Assembly: GCA_022837485.1 (NCBI GenBank)
Contig: JALHHH010000001.1
Span: 31,796 to 95,795 of the forward strand
Length of the DNA: 64,000 nucleotides
Direction: 5' to 3'
DNA from: Bacteroidales bacterium
GTDB taxonomy: Bacteria > Bacteroidota > Bacteroidia > Bacteroidales > Lentimicrobiaceae
The notes beneath the pieces were generated by a model, which was not told the origin of the DNA, made no database searches, and worked only from the letters and a program-made list of their open reading frames with translations. Both the position numbers and the translations under genes were made by a program. Below, in pieces: positions 26,321 to 35,107 of the stretch. Numbering within the stretch: position 1 is the stretch's first letter; every line of letters starts with the position of its first letter.

Positions 26321-27064
26321 TCACCCTGAGTGATTGTTTCTCCAGATTTTCCGGTCGAAAACATTGTATTTTAAAATGCAGTAGATTGCCCGGAATCCGT
26401 CTTTTGCTCCGATTTTCTTGCCTTCGTCGTAAGTTCGTCCGTAATAGGAAATGCCTACTTCGTATATCCGGATTTTCGGAATGCGGGAGATGCGCGCCGT
26501 TACTTCGGGTTCAAACCCGAAACGAGCCTCTCTCAGCCTTACCTTTTTGATGATTTCAGCCCTGAACATTTTATAACACGTTTCCATATCGGTAAGGTTC
26601 AGGTTGGTGAACATGTTGGAGATAAAAGTGAGGAACTGGTTGCCGATGGAATGCCAGAAAAAGAGAATGCGGTGGGGCCCGGATCCCATAAAGCGGGAGC
26701 CGTAAACTACATCTGCAACATCTTCCATCAGCGGTTTCAGCAGCAGATTGTAATCAGCCGGATCGTATTCCAGGTCGGCATCCTGTATAATTACAAAATC
26801 ACCGGAAGCCAGTTCTATCCCCTTGTGTATGGCAGCGCCCTTGCCCTTGTTTACCGGCTGATCAAAAAGAACAATCCCGGCTTCAGGGTGAGCGGATGCA
26901 TATCCGGCCAAGGCCGCGGCGGTGTTGTCGGATGAGCAGTCGTTGATGACGATAATCTCCTTTTCGATATCGTAATGGAGACGAACGTTCAGAATTTTGT
27001 CGAGGATAAGGTGAATGGTGGCGGCCTCGTTGTATGCGGGAATTACGATTGACAGGCGTTTCAT
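26321..27064 (-). CDS. Family 2 glycosyltransferase, DPM1-like, without membrane anchor
   Basis: Probable polyprenyl-phosphate sugar synthase of 247 residues: LSIVIPAYNEAATIHLIL, IIVINDCSSDNTAAAL, NKGKGAAIHKGIELASGD and IIQDADLEYDP form a complete GT-A site. YKMFRAEIIKKVRLREARFG and EVGISYYGRTYDEGKKIG are typical of DPM1-like enzymes near the acceptor site. It lacks the C-terminal transmembrane helices of the GT2 at 17.7 kb. It converges on the fusion gene with only 13 bases between stops and has its own promoter box at 27184. The gene likely supplies a lipid-linked sugar, but the sugar is not identifiable. Confidence 0.88.
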   Translation of the reverse strand: MKRLSIVIPAYNEAATIHLILDKILNVRLHYDIEKEIIVINDCSSDNTAAALAGYASAHPEAGIVLFDQPVNKGKGAAIHKGIELASGDFVIIQDADLEYDPADYNLLLKPLMEDVADVVYGSRFMGSGPHRILFFWHSIGNQFLTFISNMFTNLNLTDMETCYKMFRAEIIKKVRLREARFGFEPEVTARISRIPKIRIYEVGISYYGRTYDEGKKIGAKDGFRAIYCILKYNVFDRKIWRNNHSG

Positions 27065-27183
27065 GCGCGCGTTGTAGGTTCAGGTGTCAGTTTGTGCCGC
27101 CGTTTGCTTTTACGTCAACACCGGCCGGCGTTTATCCGGAAACGGCATCTCTTTTATATCGGCAGACGTTGTTTCCTTCGATT

Positions 27184-27191
27184 CAAAGATA
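27184..27191 (-). promoter_or_regulatory. Bacteroidota -7 box (TATCTTTG) for the DPM1-like gene
   Basis: The minus strand reads TATCTTTG, an exact match, about 120 bases before the GT2 start. The 241-base gap between this gene and murF-alr holds nothing else I can identify. Confidence 0.5.
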
Positions 27192-27305
27192 GGGAAGATA
27201 GCGGAGCTTTTATAGTATTTTAATAAGTGGCATTTTTTTCTCAGGTTCGCCCTTTTGCCCCTGCTTTGTTCGTTCTGCTGCAGGGCAGGTTGCGTTCCGT
27301 CTTTA

Positions 27306-29786
27306 TTATTCCTGGAAGTAGACGCGTTTTACCCTGCCCGAAATGCCGGTAAGCACCTCATAGGGGATGGTATCCATGGCACTGGCCAGGTTGGAGATGG
27401 GCATTCCGGGACCAAATACAATTACTTCATCCCCTTCGCTGGCCGGCACTCCCGTGATGTCGAGCATGGTCATGTCCATACAGATGTTGCCTGCCACAGG
27501 AACTATCTCACCGTTAAGCATCATTTTCCCTCTTCCGTTGCTCAGGCGCCGGCTCAGGCCATCGGCATACCCCACGGGTATGGTGGCTATCACCGAGTCG
27601 CGAACGGCTGTCCATCGCCTGTTGTACCCGACGGTGTCGCCTTTTTTTATCGTTTTTATTTGTGAAACGCTGGTTTTAAGGCTGCTGACGGTTTCGAGCT
27701 GCTTTTGTTCCAGGGGATCAGACGATACGCCGTAAAGCGATATTCCAAGGCGAACCATTTCGAACCGGGCTTCGGGGAAGCGGACGATGCCGGCAGAATT
27801 AAGGATGTGCCGGATAAAGCCGTATCCCAGCAGTTGCTGAAGTTCAGCAGCCATTCGGCTGAAGCAGTCGATCTGTTTTCTTGTAAACGCATCCATCCCG
27901 GGATCTTCACTGGCTACCAGATGAGAAAATGCCGATTGCACGGTAATGGTAGGCATTGTCAGAAGGCATTGTGCCAGCTCCGGAATATCCGCCGGTTCGA
28001 ATCCAAGCCGGTGCATACCCGTATCGAATTTCAGGTGTATTCCGGCAGGCAGCTTATAGCCGTTTCCATTGTTCCGGAGAGCACCGGCAAGCATTTCAAG
28101 GGTTCTGAAGTTGTATATCTCCGGTTCCAGATTGAAACGCAGGATTGCATCCATCCCGTTGTCTTCGGGATTCATAACCAGTATGGGCAGACTTATACCT
28201 GCTCTGCGAAGGGCAACCCCTTCATCAGCATACGCAACGGCGAGGTAATCGGCACGGTGCCATTCAAGCGTGTTTGCAATCTCGTAGCTGCCGCTTCCGT
28301 ATGAAAATGCCTTAACCATCGCCATCAGTTTTACCCCCGGCTGTAACTTTGAGCGATAGTAGTTCAGGTTGTGAACCAGAGCATTCAGGTTAACCTCGAG
28401 TACGGTTTCGTGGCTTCGCTGCTGAAGCCTTTCGTTGATGCGTTCGAATTCGAATACACGTGCACCTTTAAGAAGTATGGTTTCATCGCGGAAAGCAGTG
28501 GTGCTGAATCGTGCCAGGAATTCTGCCGTTCCGGGGTAAAACTCCGATGACATAGAAAAAAAGCTGCAGTATTTTGACAGGGCAGGTCCAATGCCTATGA
28601 AACGCTGAATGTTTTTATTAGACAGCAGCCCTGCGATTTCGCGGTAACGCTCTTCTTCATCTCCTGAAATTTGAAGCATGTCGCTCAAAATCAGGGTGCG
28701 CTTTTCGTGCTTGTCCTGCTGTGCCAGAAAATCGAGGGCAATGGCCAGAGACTCGGGATCGGAGCTGTAAGTGTCGTTGATGACGGCACAGCCGTTGATG
28801 CCCTCTTTCATTTCGAGGCGCATCGCTACCGGTTGCAAGCGGAGCATTCGTCCGGCCGTTACATCGGGTCCGTAGCCCATCATCAGCATAAATACCCAGC
28901 AGTGCATGGCATTTTCGAACGATGCTTCATCGGTAAACGGAATGGCGATCTCCCGTTCCACGCCTCCCATAATCGCTTTAATAAGGGTGGAGGATCGTTT
29001 TACCCTGGTTTCGGTGATCCGCAGCCGTGCGCTGGGGTTAAAACCCCAGTCGTACAGTGTTGCTTTTATGTTCGGATTGTTTGCTATGGCCTGTCGGATT
29101 TCCTCGTGATCGCTGCAAAATATAAGTTTTTCACAGTGGATGAACAGCTTGAGCTTTTCGTTGATTTTTTCTGACCGCGAACGGAAAAAGCGGTCGTGAG
29201 CCTGCCCGATATTGGTGAAAATTCCCGTGCCCGGTTTTATTATGGGTTCAAGATGTTCCATTTCTCCCGGCTCGGAGATGCCGGCTTCAAAGATTGCCAG
29301 GGTGTGCAGGGGATTCATCTGCCATACCGAAAGCGGCACACCGGTTTGGGAGTTGTAACTTTTGGGGCTGCGAACAATTACATGTTCGGGCGACAGAAGC
29401 TGCCAGAGCCATTCTTTGACGATGGTTTTGCCGTTGCTTCCCGTTATTGCCGTAACCGGACAAGTACTCAGGCTGCGGTGATGTGCAGCCAGTCGCTGCA
29501 GAGCCCGCAGTGTATCGCTTACTGTCAGAAAGGCAGCATCGCTGAAATTGCCTTCCGGGATGTACGAAACAACAAAATGCCTGACGCCCCTTTCGTAGAG
29601 GTCGCCGATGTAGCGGTGCCCGTCGTTGCGGGTGGTAACGAGAGCGAAAAATGCGGTTTCCAGCGGAGTTGACAGCTTGCGGCTGTCGGTCAGAAGTTCA
29701 GCAATGTGCCCGTTGCCTGGATTCCCATGGAGTTCGCCTCCCAGCAATCCGGCTAAATCCCTGAAAAGATAAACGGGTCGTGCCAT
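27306..29786 (-). CDS. Bifunctional MurF ligase / alanine racemase
   Basis: Cytosolic peptidoglycan enzyme of 826 residues that both makes D-alanine and adds D-Ala-D-Ala to the UDP-MurNAc tripeptide. The MurF half spans about residues 1-450: SRKLSTPLETAFFAL, ATP loop TGSNGKT (115-121), SYNSQTGVPLSVW, FEAGISEPGEM and the ligase block INDTYSSDPESL. The racemase half begins near 462 (VLEVNLNALVHNLNYYRSKL) with the PLP lysine at about 492 in MVKAFSYGSG, then HLKFDTGMHRLGF, IPVGYADGLSRR and GNICMDMTMLDIT. This fusion is established in Bacteroidota. The pdxA gene lies 17 bases upstream on the same strand, an apt neighbour since PdxA helps make the PLP that the racemase needs. Confidence 0.96.
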   Translation of the reverse strand: MARPVYLFRDLAGLLGGELHGNPGNGHIAELLTDSRKLSTPLETAFFALVTTRNDGHRYIGDLYERGVRHFVVSYIPEGNFSDAAFLTVSDTLRALQRLAAHHRSLSTCPVTAITGSNGKTIVKEWLWQLLSPEHVIVRSPKSYNSQTGVPLSVWQMNPLHTLAIFEAGISEPGEMEHLEPIIKPGTGIFTNIGQAHDRFFRSRSEKINEKLKLFIHCEKLIFCSDHEEIRQAIANNPNIKATLYDWGFNPSARLRITETRVKRSSTLIKAIMGGVEREIAIPFTDEASFENAMHCWVFMLMMGYGPDVTAGRMLRLQPVAMRLEMKEGINGCAVINDTYSSDPESLAIALDFLAQQDKHEKRTLILSDMLQISGDEEERYREIAGLLSNKNIQRFIGIGPALSKYCSFFSMSSEFYPGTAEFLARFSTTAFRDETILLKGARVFEFERINERLQQRSHETVLEVNLNALVHNLNYYRSKLQPGVKLMAMVKAFSYGSGSYEIANTLEWHRADYLAVAYADEGVALRRAGISLPILVMNPEDNGMDAILRFNLEPEIYNFRTLEMLAGALRNNGNGYKLPAGIHLKFDTGMHRLGFEPADIPELAQCLLTMPTITVQSAFSHLVASEDPGMDAFTRKQIDCFSRMAAELQQLLGYGFIRHILNSAGIVRFPEARFEMVRLGISLYGVSSDPLEQKQLETVSSLKTSVSQIKTIKKGDTVGYNRRWTAVRDSVIATIPVGYADGLSRRLSNGRGKMMLNGEIVPVAGNICMDMTMLDITGVPASEGDEVIVFGPGMPISNLASAMDTIPYEVLTGISGRVKRVYFQE

Positions 29787-29803
29787 AATTTGAACTATGG
29801 GGT

Positions 29804-30862
29804 TTATTCGGTCTCCTGCTTGCTGACATGCAGCGGATTTGCCGTGATGTCGGCATACATTCTGCGGTTATTGTAAATGTCGCAGGCCAGATAAAGGGCT
29901 GCCCTGAACGAGTCGGGCGAAGCCATATCCTTGCCGGCCAGCTCGTAGGCAGTTCCATGAGCCGGAGAGGTGCGAATCACGGGCAGTCCGGCGGTATAGT
30001 TTACACCCGAATCGAACGAGAAAGCCTTGAAGGGAAGCATCCCCTGGTCATGGAACATCGCCAGTATTCCATCGAACTGGGTGTAATTGCCCGATCCGAA
30101 GAAACCATCGGCCGGGAAAGGCCCGAACACCAGCTTACCTTCGGCGAATGCCTTGTCGATGGCCGGTTTGATAACTCTTTGCTCCTCTTCACCAAGTAAC
30201 CCGTTGTCACCGGCATGCGGATTTAGTCCCAGCAGGGCAATGCGGGGACTACGAATCGCAAAGTCCTGGAGGAGTGACTGGTGTAATATTCCGATTTTGC
30301 GCAGCAGCAACTCTTCTGTAAGTGCGCCCGGAACTTCCCGAAGGGGAATATGGCCTGTGGCCATACCGATCCTGAGTTTATTGCTGACCATCAGCATGAG
30401 ATCGTCGGTAGCGCCAAAGCGGCTGGCAAGATATTCGGTATGTCCCGGAAAATGGAAGTTCTTTGATTGTATGTTCTGCTTGTTGATGGGAGCAGTTACC
30501 AGTACATCAATAAGCCCTTTTTTGAGATCCTCAACGGCAGCTTCCAGTGAAAGCAGGGCGAGTTCCCCGGCAATTTGGGTTGATTTCCCGAGCTCTATTC
30601 GTATTTCCTGGTCATTGATATTTACGATGTTTGCCCGCTTGGGATTGGCTGCATCGGCCTTTTTGATGAGGTTGAAGTTAAATTCGCTGACATTAAGCAT
30701 CTTGCGGTGGTAGGATGCCACTTTCGATGAGCCGTAAACCACGGGCGTCAGAAGTTCGAAAATTCTGTTATCAATAAAAGATTTGATAATTACCTCGTAA
30801 CTTATGCTGTTTATATCGCCATGAGTGATTCCCACTACCGGCTTCTTCTCATTTTCTGACAT
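29804..30862 (-). CDS. pdxA: 4-hydroxythreonine-4-phosphate dehydrogenase
   Basis: Cytosolic NAD(P)-dependent enzyme of the DXP-dependent pyridoxal phosphate pathway, oxidising 4-phosphohydroxy-L-threonine. The 352-residue product shows PVVGITHGDINSISYEVI, TAPINKQNIQ, FPGHTEYLASRFG, GLNPHAGDNGLLG, MFHDQGMLPFKAFSFDSGVNY and the C-terminal TSPAHGTAYELAGKDMA; the histidines are the zinc and substrate ligands. Length is normal. It starts the pdxA-murF/alr operon from a promoter box at 30892. PdxA in this pathway works with PdxJ, which consumes deoxyxylulose 5-phosphate, the same precursor that Dxr (at 61 kb) uses. Confidence 0.95.
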   Translation of the reverse strand: MSENEKKPVVGITHGDINSISYEVIIKSFIDNRIFELLTPVVYGSSKVASYHRKMLNVSEFNFNLIKKADAANPKRANIVNINDQEIRIELGKSTQIAGELALLSLEAAVEDLKKGLIDVLVTAPINKQNIQSKNFHFPGHTEYLASRFGATDDLMLMVSNKLRIGMATGHIPLREVPGALTEELLLRKIGILHQSLLQDFAIRSPRIALLGLNPHAGDNGLLGEEEQRVIKPAIDKAFAEGKLVFGPFPADGFFGSGNYTQFDGILAMFHDQGMLPFKAFSFDSGVNYTAGLPVIRTSPAHGTAYELAGKDMASPDSFRAALYLACDIYNNRRMYADITANPLHVSKQETE

Positions 30863-30891
30863 TTTTCGGATTGTTTGTCTGTATGTTCACG

Positions 30892-30899
30892 CAAAGATA
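30892..30899 (-). promoter_or_regulatory. Bacteroidota -7 box (TATCTTTG) for pdxA
   Basis: An exact minus-strand TAnnTTTG match 29 bases before the pdxA ATG. Confidence 0.6.
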
Positions 30900-31042
30900 A
30901 GATTTTGCTAATTTAGCATTTAAATGTACCGGGCTTTATTAACCTGCTGAAAAGGAAGAATTACAGTGAAAGTTTAGTTGAAGCTGTTTTTAGTTGCAAA
31001 TAGTCTGCGATGTAGGGTCAGCCTGGCTCAGATCTTGAAGAT

Positions 31043-31894
31043 ATGATTAACGATATTGTACTGCAACGGCTTAAGGAGCGCGAGAAAGAGCTGAATACAC
31101 TGTACAGGCTCAACGGTCTGTTGTCGGATCAGGAGCTGCCTGCCGATGTGCTGTTCAGGGAGCTTATCCGGTTTGTTCCCCTTGGATTTCAGCATACCAC
31201 CATTTGCGAGATCAAGGTAATATTTGAGGGGCAGGAGTGGAAGACCGATGATTACCGGGAAACTCCCTGGATGCTGAAGGCCGATGTTGTGATTGACAAC
31301 AGCATCAGCGGGGAGATTCGGGTGGTTTACACCCAGCTGATTCAGGAGCAGAAAGGAGGTCAGTTTTATCCCGAGGAGCAACGGCTTATCAATACCATTG
31401 CCGATCGCTTAGGTAACTATATTTTTCAGCAGCGTTTGCGGAATTCGCTTCGTTTGCTCGATACCGGAAAAAGCAATGGTACTGCCGGAGAGGGCGATGC
31501 CGGAGTACTTGGAGCCGAATCCGATCAGCACTGGAAGTGGCGGTTTCGTATGGCCGAGCGTATAGCCGAGTTGATGGAGATGCGCCGGCTCGGCGTAAAA
31601 GCCGTATACATCATCGGAAGCACCAAGAATGCTACAGCAGGACCGGCAAGCGATATCGACCTGCTGATACACCACGGGGCGGACGAACAGCAACTGAATT
31701 GCCTTAAAGCTTGGCTCGACGGATGGAGTAAATGTCTTGCCGAAGAAAATTTTCAACGTACCGGATATCCGTCGGAAGGTCTGATTGACCTCCATCTGGT
31801 AACCGACAGCGACGTTGCAGGACAAACCAGCTTCGCGGTGATGATCGGTGCAGTTACCGATCCTGCAAGACTTCTCCGGAAGATTGATTTATAA
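31043..31894 (+). CDS. GAF-like sensor fused to a nucleotidyltransferase domain
   Basis: Cytosolic protein of 283 residues. It begins with a coiled coil (LQRLKEREKELNTLYRLNGLL), of the type that precedes GAF or PAS sensors. A GAF-like segment follows (about 30-140; YPEEQRLINTIADRLGNYIF). After a low-complexity linker the C-terminal part is a polymerase-beta-type nucleotidyltransferase: WKWRFRMAERIAELMEMRR, IIGSTKNATAGPASDIDLL with the G-S and D-x-D metal motif, then EGLIDLHLVTDSD supplying the third acidic position. From memory, near-identical nucleotidyltransferase domains occur fused to PEP-synthase-like proteins. The metallophosphoesterase gene starts 15 bases downstream, so the two probably act together. 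The substrate is unknown. Confidence 0.72.
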   Translation: MINDIVLQRLKEREKELNTLYRLNGLLSDQELPADVLFRELIRFVPLGFQHTTICEIKVIFEGQEWKTDDYRETPWMLKADVVIDNSISGEIRVVYTQLIQEQKGGQFYPEEQRLINTIADRLGNYIFQQRLRNSLRLLDTGKSNGTAGEGDAGVLGAESDQHWKWRFRMAERIAELMEMRRLGVKAVYIIGSTKNATAGPASDIDLLIHHGADEQQLNCLKAWLDGWSKCLAEENFQRTGYPSEGLIDLHLVTDSDVAGQTSFAVMIGAVTDPARLLRKIDL

Positions 31895-31909
31895 ATCTTC
31901 TCCCTGCCT

Positions 31910-32794
31910 ATGAATACTTGTTTTTTTGTAAGCGACCTGCATGGTCACACCGAAAAATACGAACTTCTTTTTCGGGAAATTATCCGTCAGAAACCGGCAT
32001 TTGTATTCCTCGGGGGCGATCTGCTGCCGCATGTACACCGTTCCGTGCGGGTGCAGGGGCGAGAGATACCCGATTTTGCAAGGGAGTATCTGATTCCAGG
32101 ATTTAAAAGGGTGTCGAAACAACTGGGATGCAATTACCCCGAAGTGTTCGTGATCATGGGCAACGACGACCATCGCATCTGCGAAACGGCTTTTCGTGAA
32201 GGGGAGGAGAGGGAACTCTGGAAATATCTGAACTGCAGTAAGGCCAAATTCGGGCCTTACCATATTTATGGTTATCCGTTTGTTCCGCCAACCCCGTTTC
32301 AGATCAAGGACTGGGAAAAGTTTGATGTTTCGAGGTATGTGGATCCGGGATGCAGCGATCCTTCGTCGGGGTATCGTACGGCTGATCCTGGCTATGACAC
32401 AGAATATGCTACCATTGCCGGTGATCTGGAACGGCTGGCCGGGAGCGATTCCATGGAGAAGGCCATCTTCATGATGCATTCTCCACCCTACGGAAGTTTT
32501 CTCGACAGGGCAGAGCTTGATGGAAAGATGGTGGATTATGTGCCTCTGGATGTGCACGTTGGCAGTATTGCCGTGCAACGGTTTATCGAAAGCAGGCAAC
32601 CGTACATCACCCTCCACGGTCATGTTCATGAATCGTCACGACTTACCGGTCACTGGAAACAGCAGTTCGGGCGGACAATCTCTTTTACGGCGGCCTACGA
32701 CGGGCCGGGGCTTGCTCTGGTAAGGTTTATGATCGACAAGCCTGAGGATAATGAAAGGTATATCGTTACTTCAAAAGGGATATCGGAAGGATAA
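31910..32794 (+). CDS. Calcineurin-like metallophosphoesterase
   Basis: Predicted cytosolic dimetal phosphoesterase of 294 residues. The metal-binding motifs occur in order: FVSDLHGHTEKY (DxH), FLGGDLLPH (GD), IMGNDDHR (GND in place of the usual GNHD), MMHSPPYG (H) and LHGHVHES (GHxH). Apart from Asp replacing His in the third motif, the set is complete. It follows the GAF-nucleotidyltransferase gene with a 15-base gap and should be co-expressed. A paired nucleotide-transfer and phosphodiester-cleavage role is an inference from that linkage. It converges on the Kdo transferase gene. Confidence 0.85.
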   Translation: MNTCFFVSDLHGHTEKYELLFREIIRQKPAFVFLGGDLLPHVHRSVRVQGREIPDFAREYLIPGFKRVSKQLGCNYPEVFVIMGNDDHRICETAFREGEERELWKYLNCSKAKFGPYHIYGYPFVPPTPFQIKDWEKFDVSRYVDPGCSDPSSGYRTADPGYDTEYATIAGDLERLAGSDSMEKAIFMMHSPPYGSFLDRAELDGKMVDYVPLDVHVGSIAVQRFIESRQPYITLHGHVHESSRLTGHWKQQFGRTISFTAAYDGPGLALVRFMIDKPEDNERYIVTSKGISEG

Positions 32795-32821
32795 AATCCG
32801 GAATGGGAACGCTGGGATGCG

Positions 32822-34114
32822 TTACAGAAGAATTCTGATACCCGGCTTTGTGCGGTTGTTGCTGCCCTGCATGGTAATGGCCTCCATAACCCGCTGCGTT
32901 GCTCCTGTACGTTCGGTAACGTAGTTGCCAGCCCGGGCCGAAACTTCGCTGAGCTGAGCGGGATCGTTGAGCAGGCGCGTAGCCAGCAGTACAAATGATC
33001 CGGCATCGTTGATGCTGAAGGCAGCGCCTTCCGCAACCATCTCGCGGGCTTCGCGGAAGCGGTGATAGTTGGGCCCGAAGAAAACGGGCTTTGACCAGGT
33101 CGCAGCTTCAAGGGTGTTATGTATCCCTACACCGAAACCTCCCCCAACATACGTAATGGTTGCGTAGCAGTAGAGTTGCGACAGCATGCCGATAGAGTCA
33201 ATGATCAGGAAGCGCTTGCTGCTGATTTTGGTATCGCCGGCCTGACTGTAGCAAATGGCCGAAGAGCCCAGTCTGGCAGCGAGCTCCTTCAGATGCGTTT
33301 CGCTGATTTCGTGCGGGGCGACGATAAATTTTACCTTTTCGTCGGTATGTCTGCTCAATTCGTGCAGCAGGAGTTCATCGGGAGGCCAGGTGCTGCCGGC
33401 TACAACTACTCTGCAGCCGCTGATAAATTCTTCAATCAGCGGAAATACTGCCTGGTGCTGACGGATTTCAGCAACCCGGTCGAAACGGGTATCGCCGCCA
33501 ACTATACTGTTGTTGATTTCCACCATTCGCAACAACTCGGCCGACTCCTCATCCTGAACAAAAATAAGCTTGATTTTTCGCAGATGCGTTCTGGCCCATC
33601 CTCCGTACCACTTGAAGAAGTGCTGATCGGGCCGGAATATGGCTGAAATGGTAAAAACGGGGATATTGTGTTTAAAAAGCTCGTTGAGGTAGTTGAACCA
33701 GAATTCATATTTTACAAATACGGCCATCGCGGGTCGGGTTATGCGCACGAAGCGGCGGGCGTTACGGATGGTATCGATGGGAAGATAGAAAACGTGGTCA
33801 ACAAAATCGTTCTGCAGGCGATGGTTATAACCCGATGGTGAAAAGAACGTCAGCAGTATGGAAGCGGAGGGATGTTGTTTGCGGAAGGCTTCGATAACGG
33901 GCTTTCCCTGTTCAAATTCGCCCAGAGATGCGCAGTGAAACCAAACAACTGGAGCCGGATCTTCGGCTGCATAATGGGCTGCAAAAACCTCTTCCAGCTT
34001 GTCGAAAAGAGAACGGCGTCCGTAGTGCCACGATCGTGCTTTTGCGCTGAACAGTCCGGCAAGCCTGACTGCCAGATAGTAGATCGCAATGCCGGTACTG
34101 TATAGAAGCCTCAT
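32822..34114 (-). CDS. waaA: 3-deoxy-D-manno-octulosonic acid transferase
   Basis: Inner-membrane-associated GT-B glycosyltransferase that adds Kdo from CMP-Kdo to the lipid A precursor, proof that the organism makes LPS or lipooligosaccharide. The 430-residue product has an N-terminal membrane anchor (LYSTGIAIYYLAVRLAGLF), the acceptor-domain block VVWFHCASLGEFEQGKP (with the catalytic-type Glu), TFFSPSGYNH, FVKYEFWFNYL, FTISAIFRPDQHFFKWYG, and the donor domain VGGDTRFDRV, VAGSTWPPDE, TYVGGGFGVGIHNTLEAA and PVFFGPNYHRF. It lies 45 bases downstream of the outer membrane protein gene on the same strand. Number of Kdo residues added cannot be told. Confidence 0.95.
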   Translation of the reverse strand: MRLLYSTGIAIYYLAVRLAGLFSAKARSWHYGRRSLFDKLEEVFAAHYAAEDPAPVVWFHCASLGEFEQGKPVIEAFRKQHPSASILLTFFSPSGYNHRLQNDFVDHVFYLPIDTIRNARRFVRITRPAMAVFVKYEFWFNYLNELFKHNIPVFTISAIFRPDQHFFKWYGGWARTHLRKIKLIFVQDEESAELLRMVEINNSIVGGDTRFDRVAEIRQHQAVFPLIEEFISGCRVVVAGSTWPPDELLLHELSRHTDEKVKFIVAPHEISETHLKELAARLGSSAICYSQAGDTKISSKRFLIIDSIGMLSQLYCYATITYVGGGFGVGIHNTLEAATWSKPVFFGPNYHRFREAREMVAEGAAFSINDAGSFVLLATRLLNDPAQLSEVSARAGNYVTERTGATQRVMEAITMQGSNNRTKPGIRILL

Positions 34115-34159
34115 TACTTCACTGTTTGGTTGATACTGAGTGCAACACGCCCTTTATTG

Positions 34160-34918
34160 CTAATAATAGTAGAATTCCCTGGGCGCACGTCTGTAAACGG
34201 GGAAAATCCATCCTGCCCTGATGCCGGTAAAGGTATCAATAAATTCACCGTTCAGATACTTTTGGCCGGAAAAGCTGTACGGCCTGGCATCACGCGTAAA
34301 GGCAAGCGAAACGTCGATACCTGCAAAAAAGTTGACCTTGTTGTTGTTACTGAGGTAAAGATATCCCAAAAAAAGATTTGACACAAACCCTTCCTTCAGT
34401 TCATCGTAGCCTTTGGCGTAGTCGTCGATGATCTGAGGGGCGGTTTTGTCTTTGTGTTCTATACGTATTTTGTGCTGAACGTAACCGCCACCCATGCTCA
34501 CCAAAATGCCGGAGTTGGGATTGGGGCCGTATGCCGGAACAACCTTTCCAACCCTGCCGACAGCGCTGAATCCGCGCATGAAGAAATGATAATCGGCATA
34601 GGTGCCTTCCAGGTCGATTACGTTACCGTCGGAGGTAATTATGCCTTTTAGTATGTTGTCTTCATTCTTCAGACGGTCTCCAAACATAAAGTTGCTTTCA
34701 ATGCCGAGAATCCAGTTCGACCTGGTTTTGAACATATAGCCAGGTCCTATTTGTGCAAACGAACCGTAACGGGTGGCCATGTCGCCGCCCGGCAACAAAT
34801 AGGAAAACGATCCGAAAATGAGGTTGGTGGAGATTGCCGAGTCCTGTATGCTGTATTGAGCCATTAAACCGGCATTCACTGTGAGTGAAAGAAGCAGAAT
34901 TGCAAGCGTCTTTTTCAT
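34160..34918 (-). CDS. Outer membrane beta-barrel protein, uncharacterised
   Basis: A 252-residue exported protein with a signal peptide (MKKTLAILLLSLTVNAGLMA) and alternating aromatic/hydrophobic strands typical of 8-10 stranded barrels (FGSFSYLLPGGD, WILGIESNFMFGDR, VSMGGGYVQHKI, FAGIDVSLAFTRD). It ends in FYYY, a terminal aromatic signature for BAM insertion. The PNPNSGILVSMGGGYVQHKI region resembles Bacteroidota barrels often found next to waaA. The start at 34918 is preferred over a distal ATG because it gives the signal peptide, and a -7 box lies 36 bases before it. Function unknown. Confidence 0.75.
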   Translation of the reverse strand: MKKTLAILLLSLTVNAGLMAQYSIQDSAISTNLIFGSFSYLLPGGDMATRYGSFAQIGPGYMFKTRSNWILGIESNFMFGDRLKNEDNILKGIITSDGNVIDLEGTYADYHFFMRGFSAVGRVGKVVPAYGPNPNSGILVSMGGGYVQHKIRIEHKDKTAPQIIDDYAKGYDELKEGFVSNLFLGYLYLSNNNKVNFFAGIDVSLAFTRDARPYSFSGQKYLNGEFIDTFTGIRAGWIFPVYRRAPREFYYY

Positions 34919-34953
34919 GGATTTATAGCCAGAAAGGAGATGATTTGTCACGA

Positions 34954-34961
34954 CAAAGATA
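34954..34961 (-). promoter_or_regulatory. Bacteroidota -7 box (TATCTTTG) for the outer membrane protein and waaA
   Basis: An exact TAnnTTTG match on the minus strand, 36 bases before the barrel start; the gene and waaA (45-base gap) probably share it. Confidence 0.55.
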
Positions 34962-35107
34962 AATATTTGATGGTACATTCGCCGGTTTTCGTTCGTTCGG
35001 CCGGTCCGTAATCCCATCCCGCCAAGGCAAAACAGTGCGTGCTTTATGCAAATGCCGGTTTTATCGCAGCATTCGTTATACTTCCCTTCCGGGGACGGAA
35101 TTCAGCT

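Noticed and set aside
31043..32794. Toxin-antitoxin pair (nucleotidyltransferase and esterase)
   Set aside because: Both proteins are large multi-domain or full enzymes with a sensor region, and there is no HEPN or antitoxin partner.
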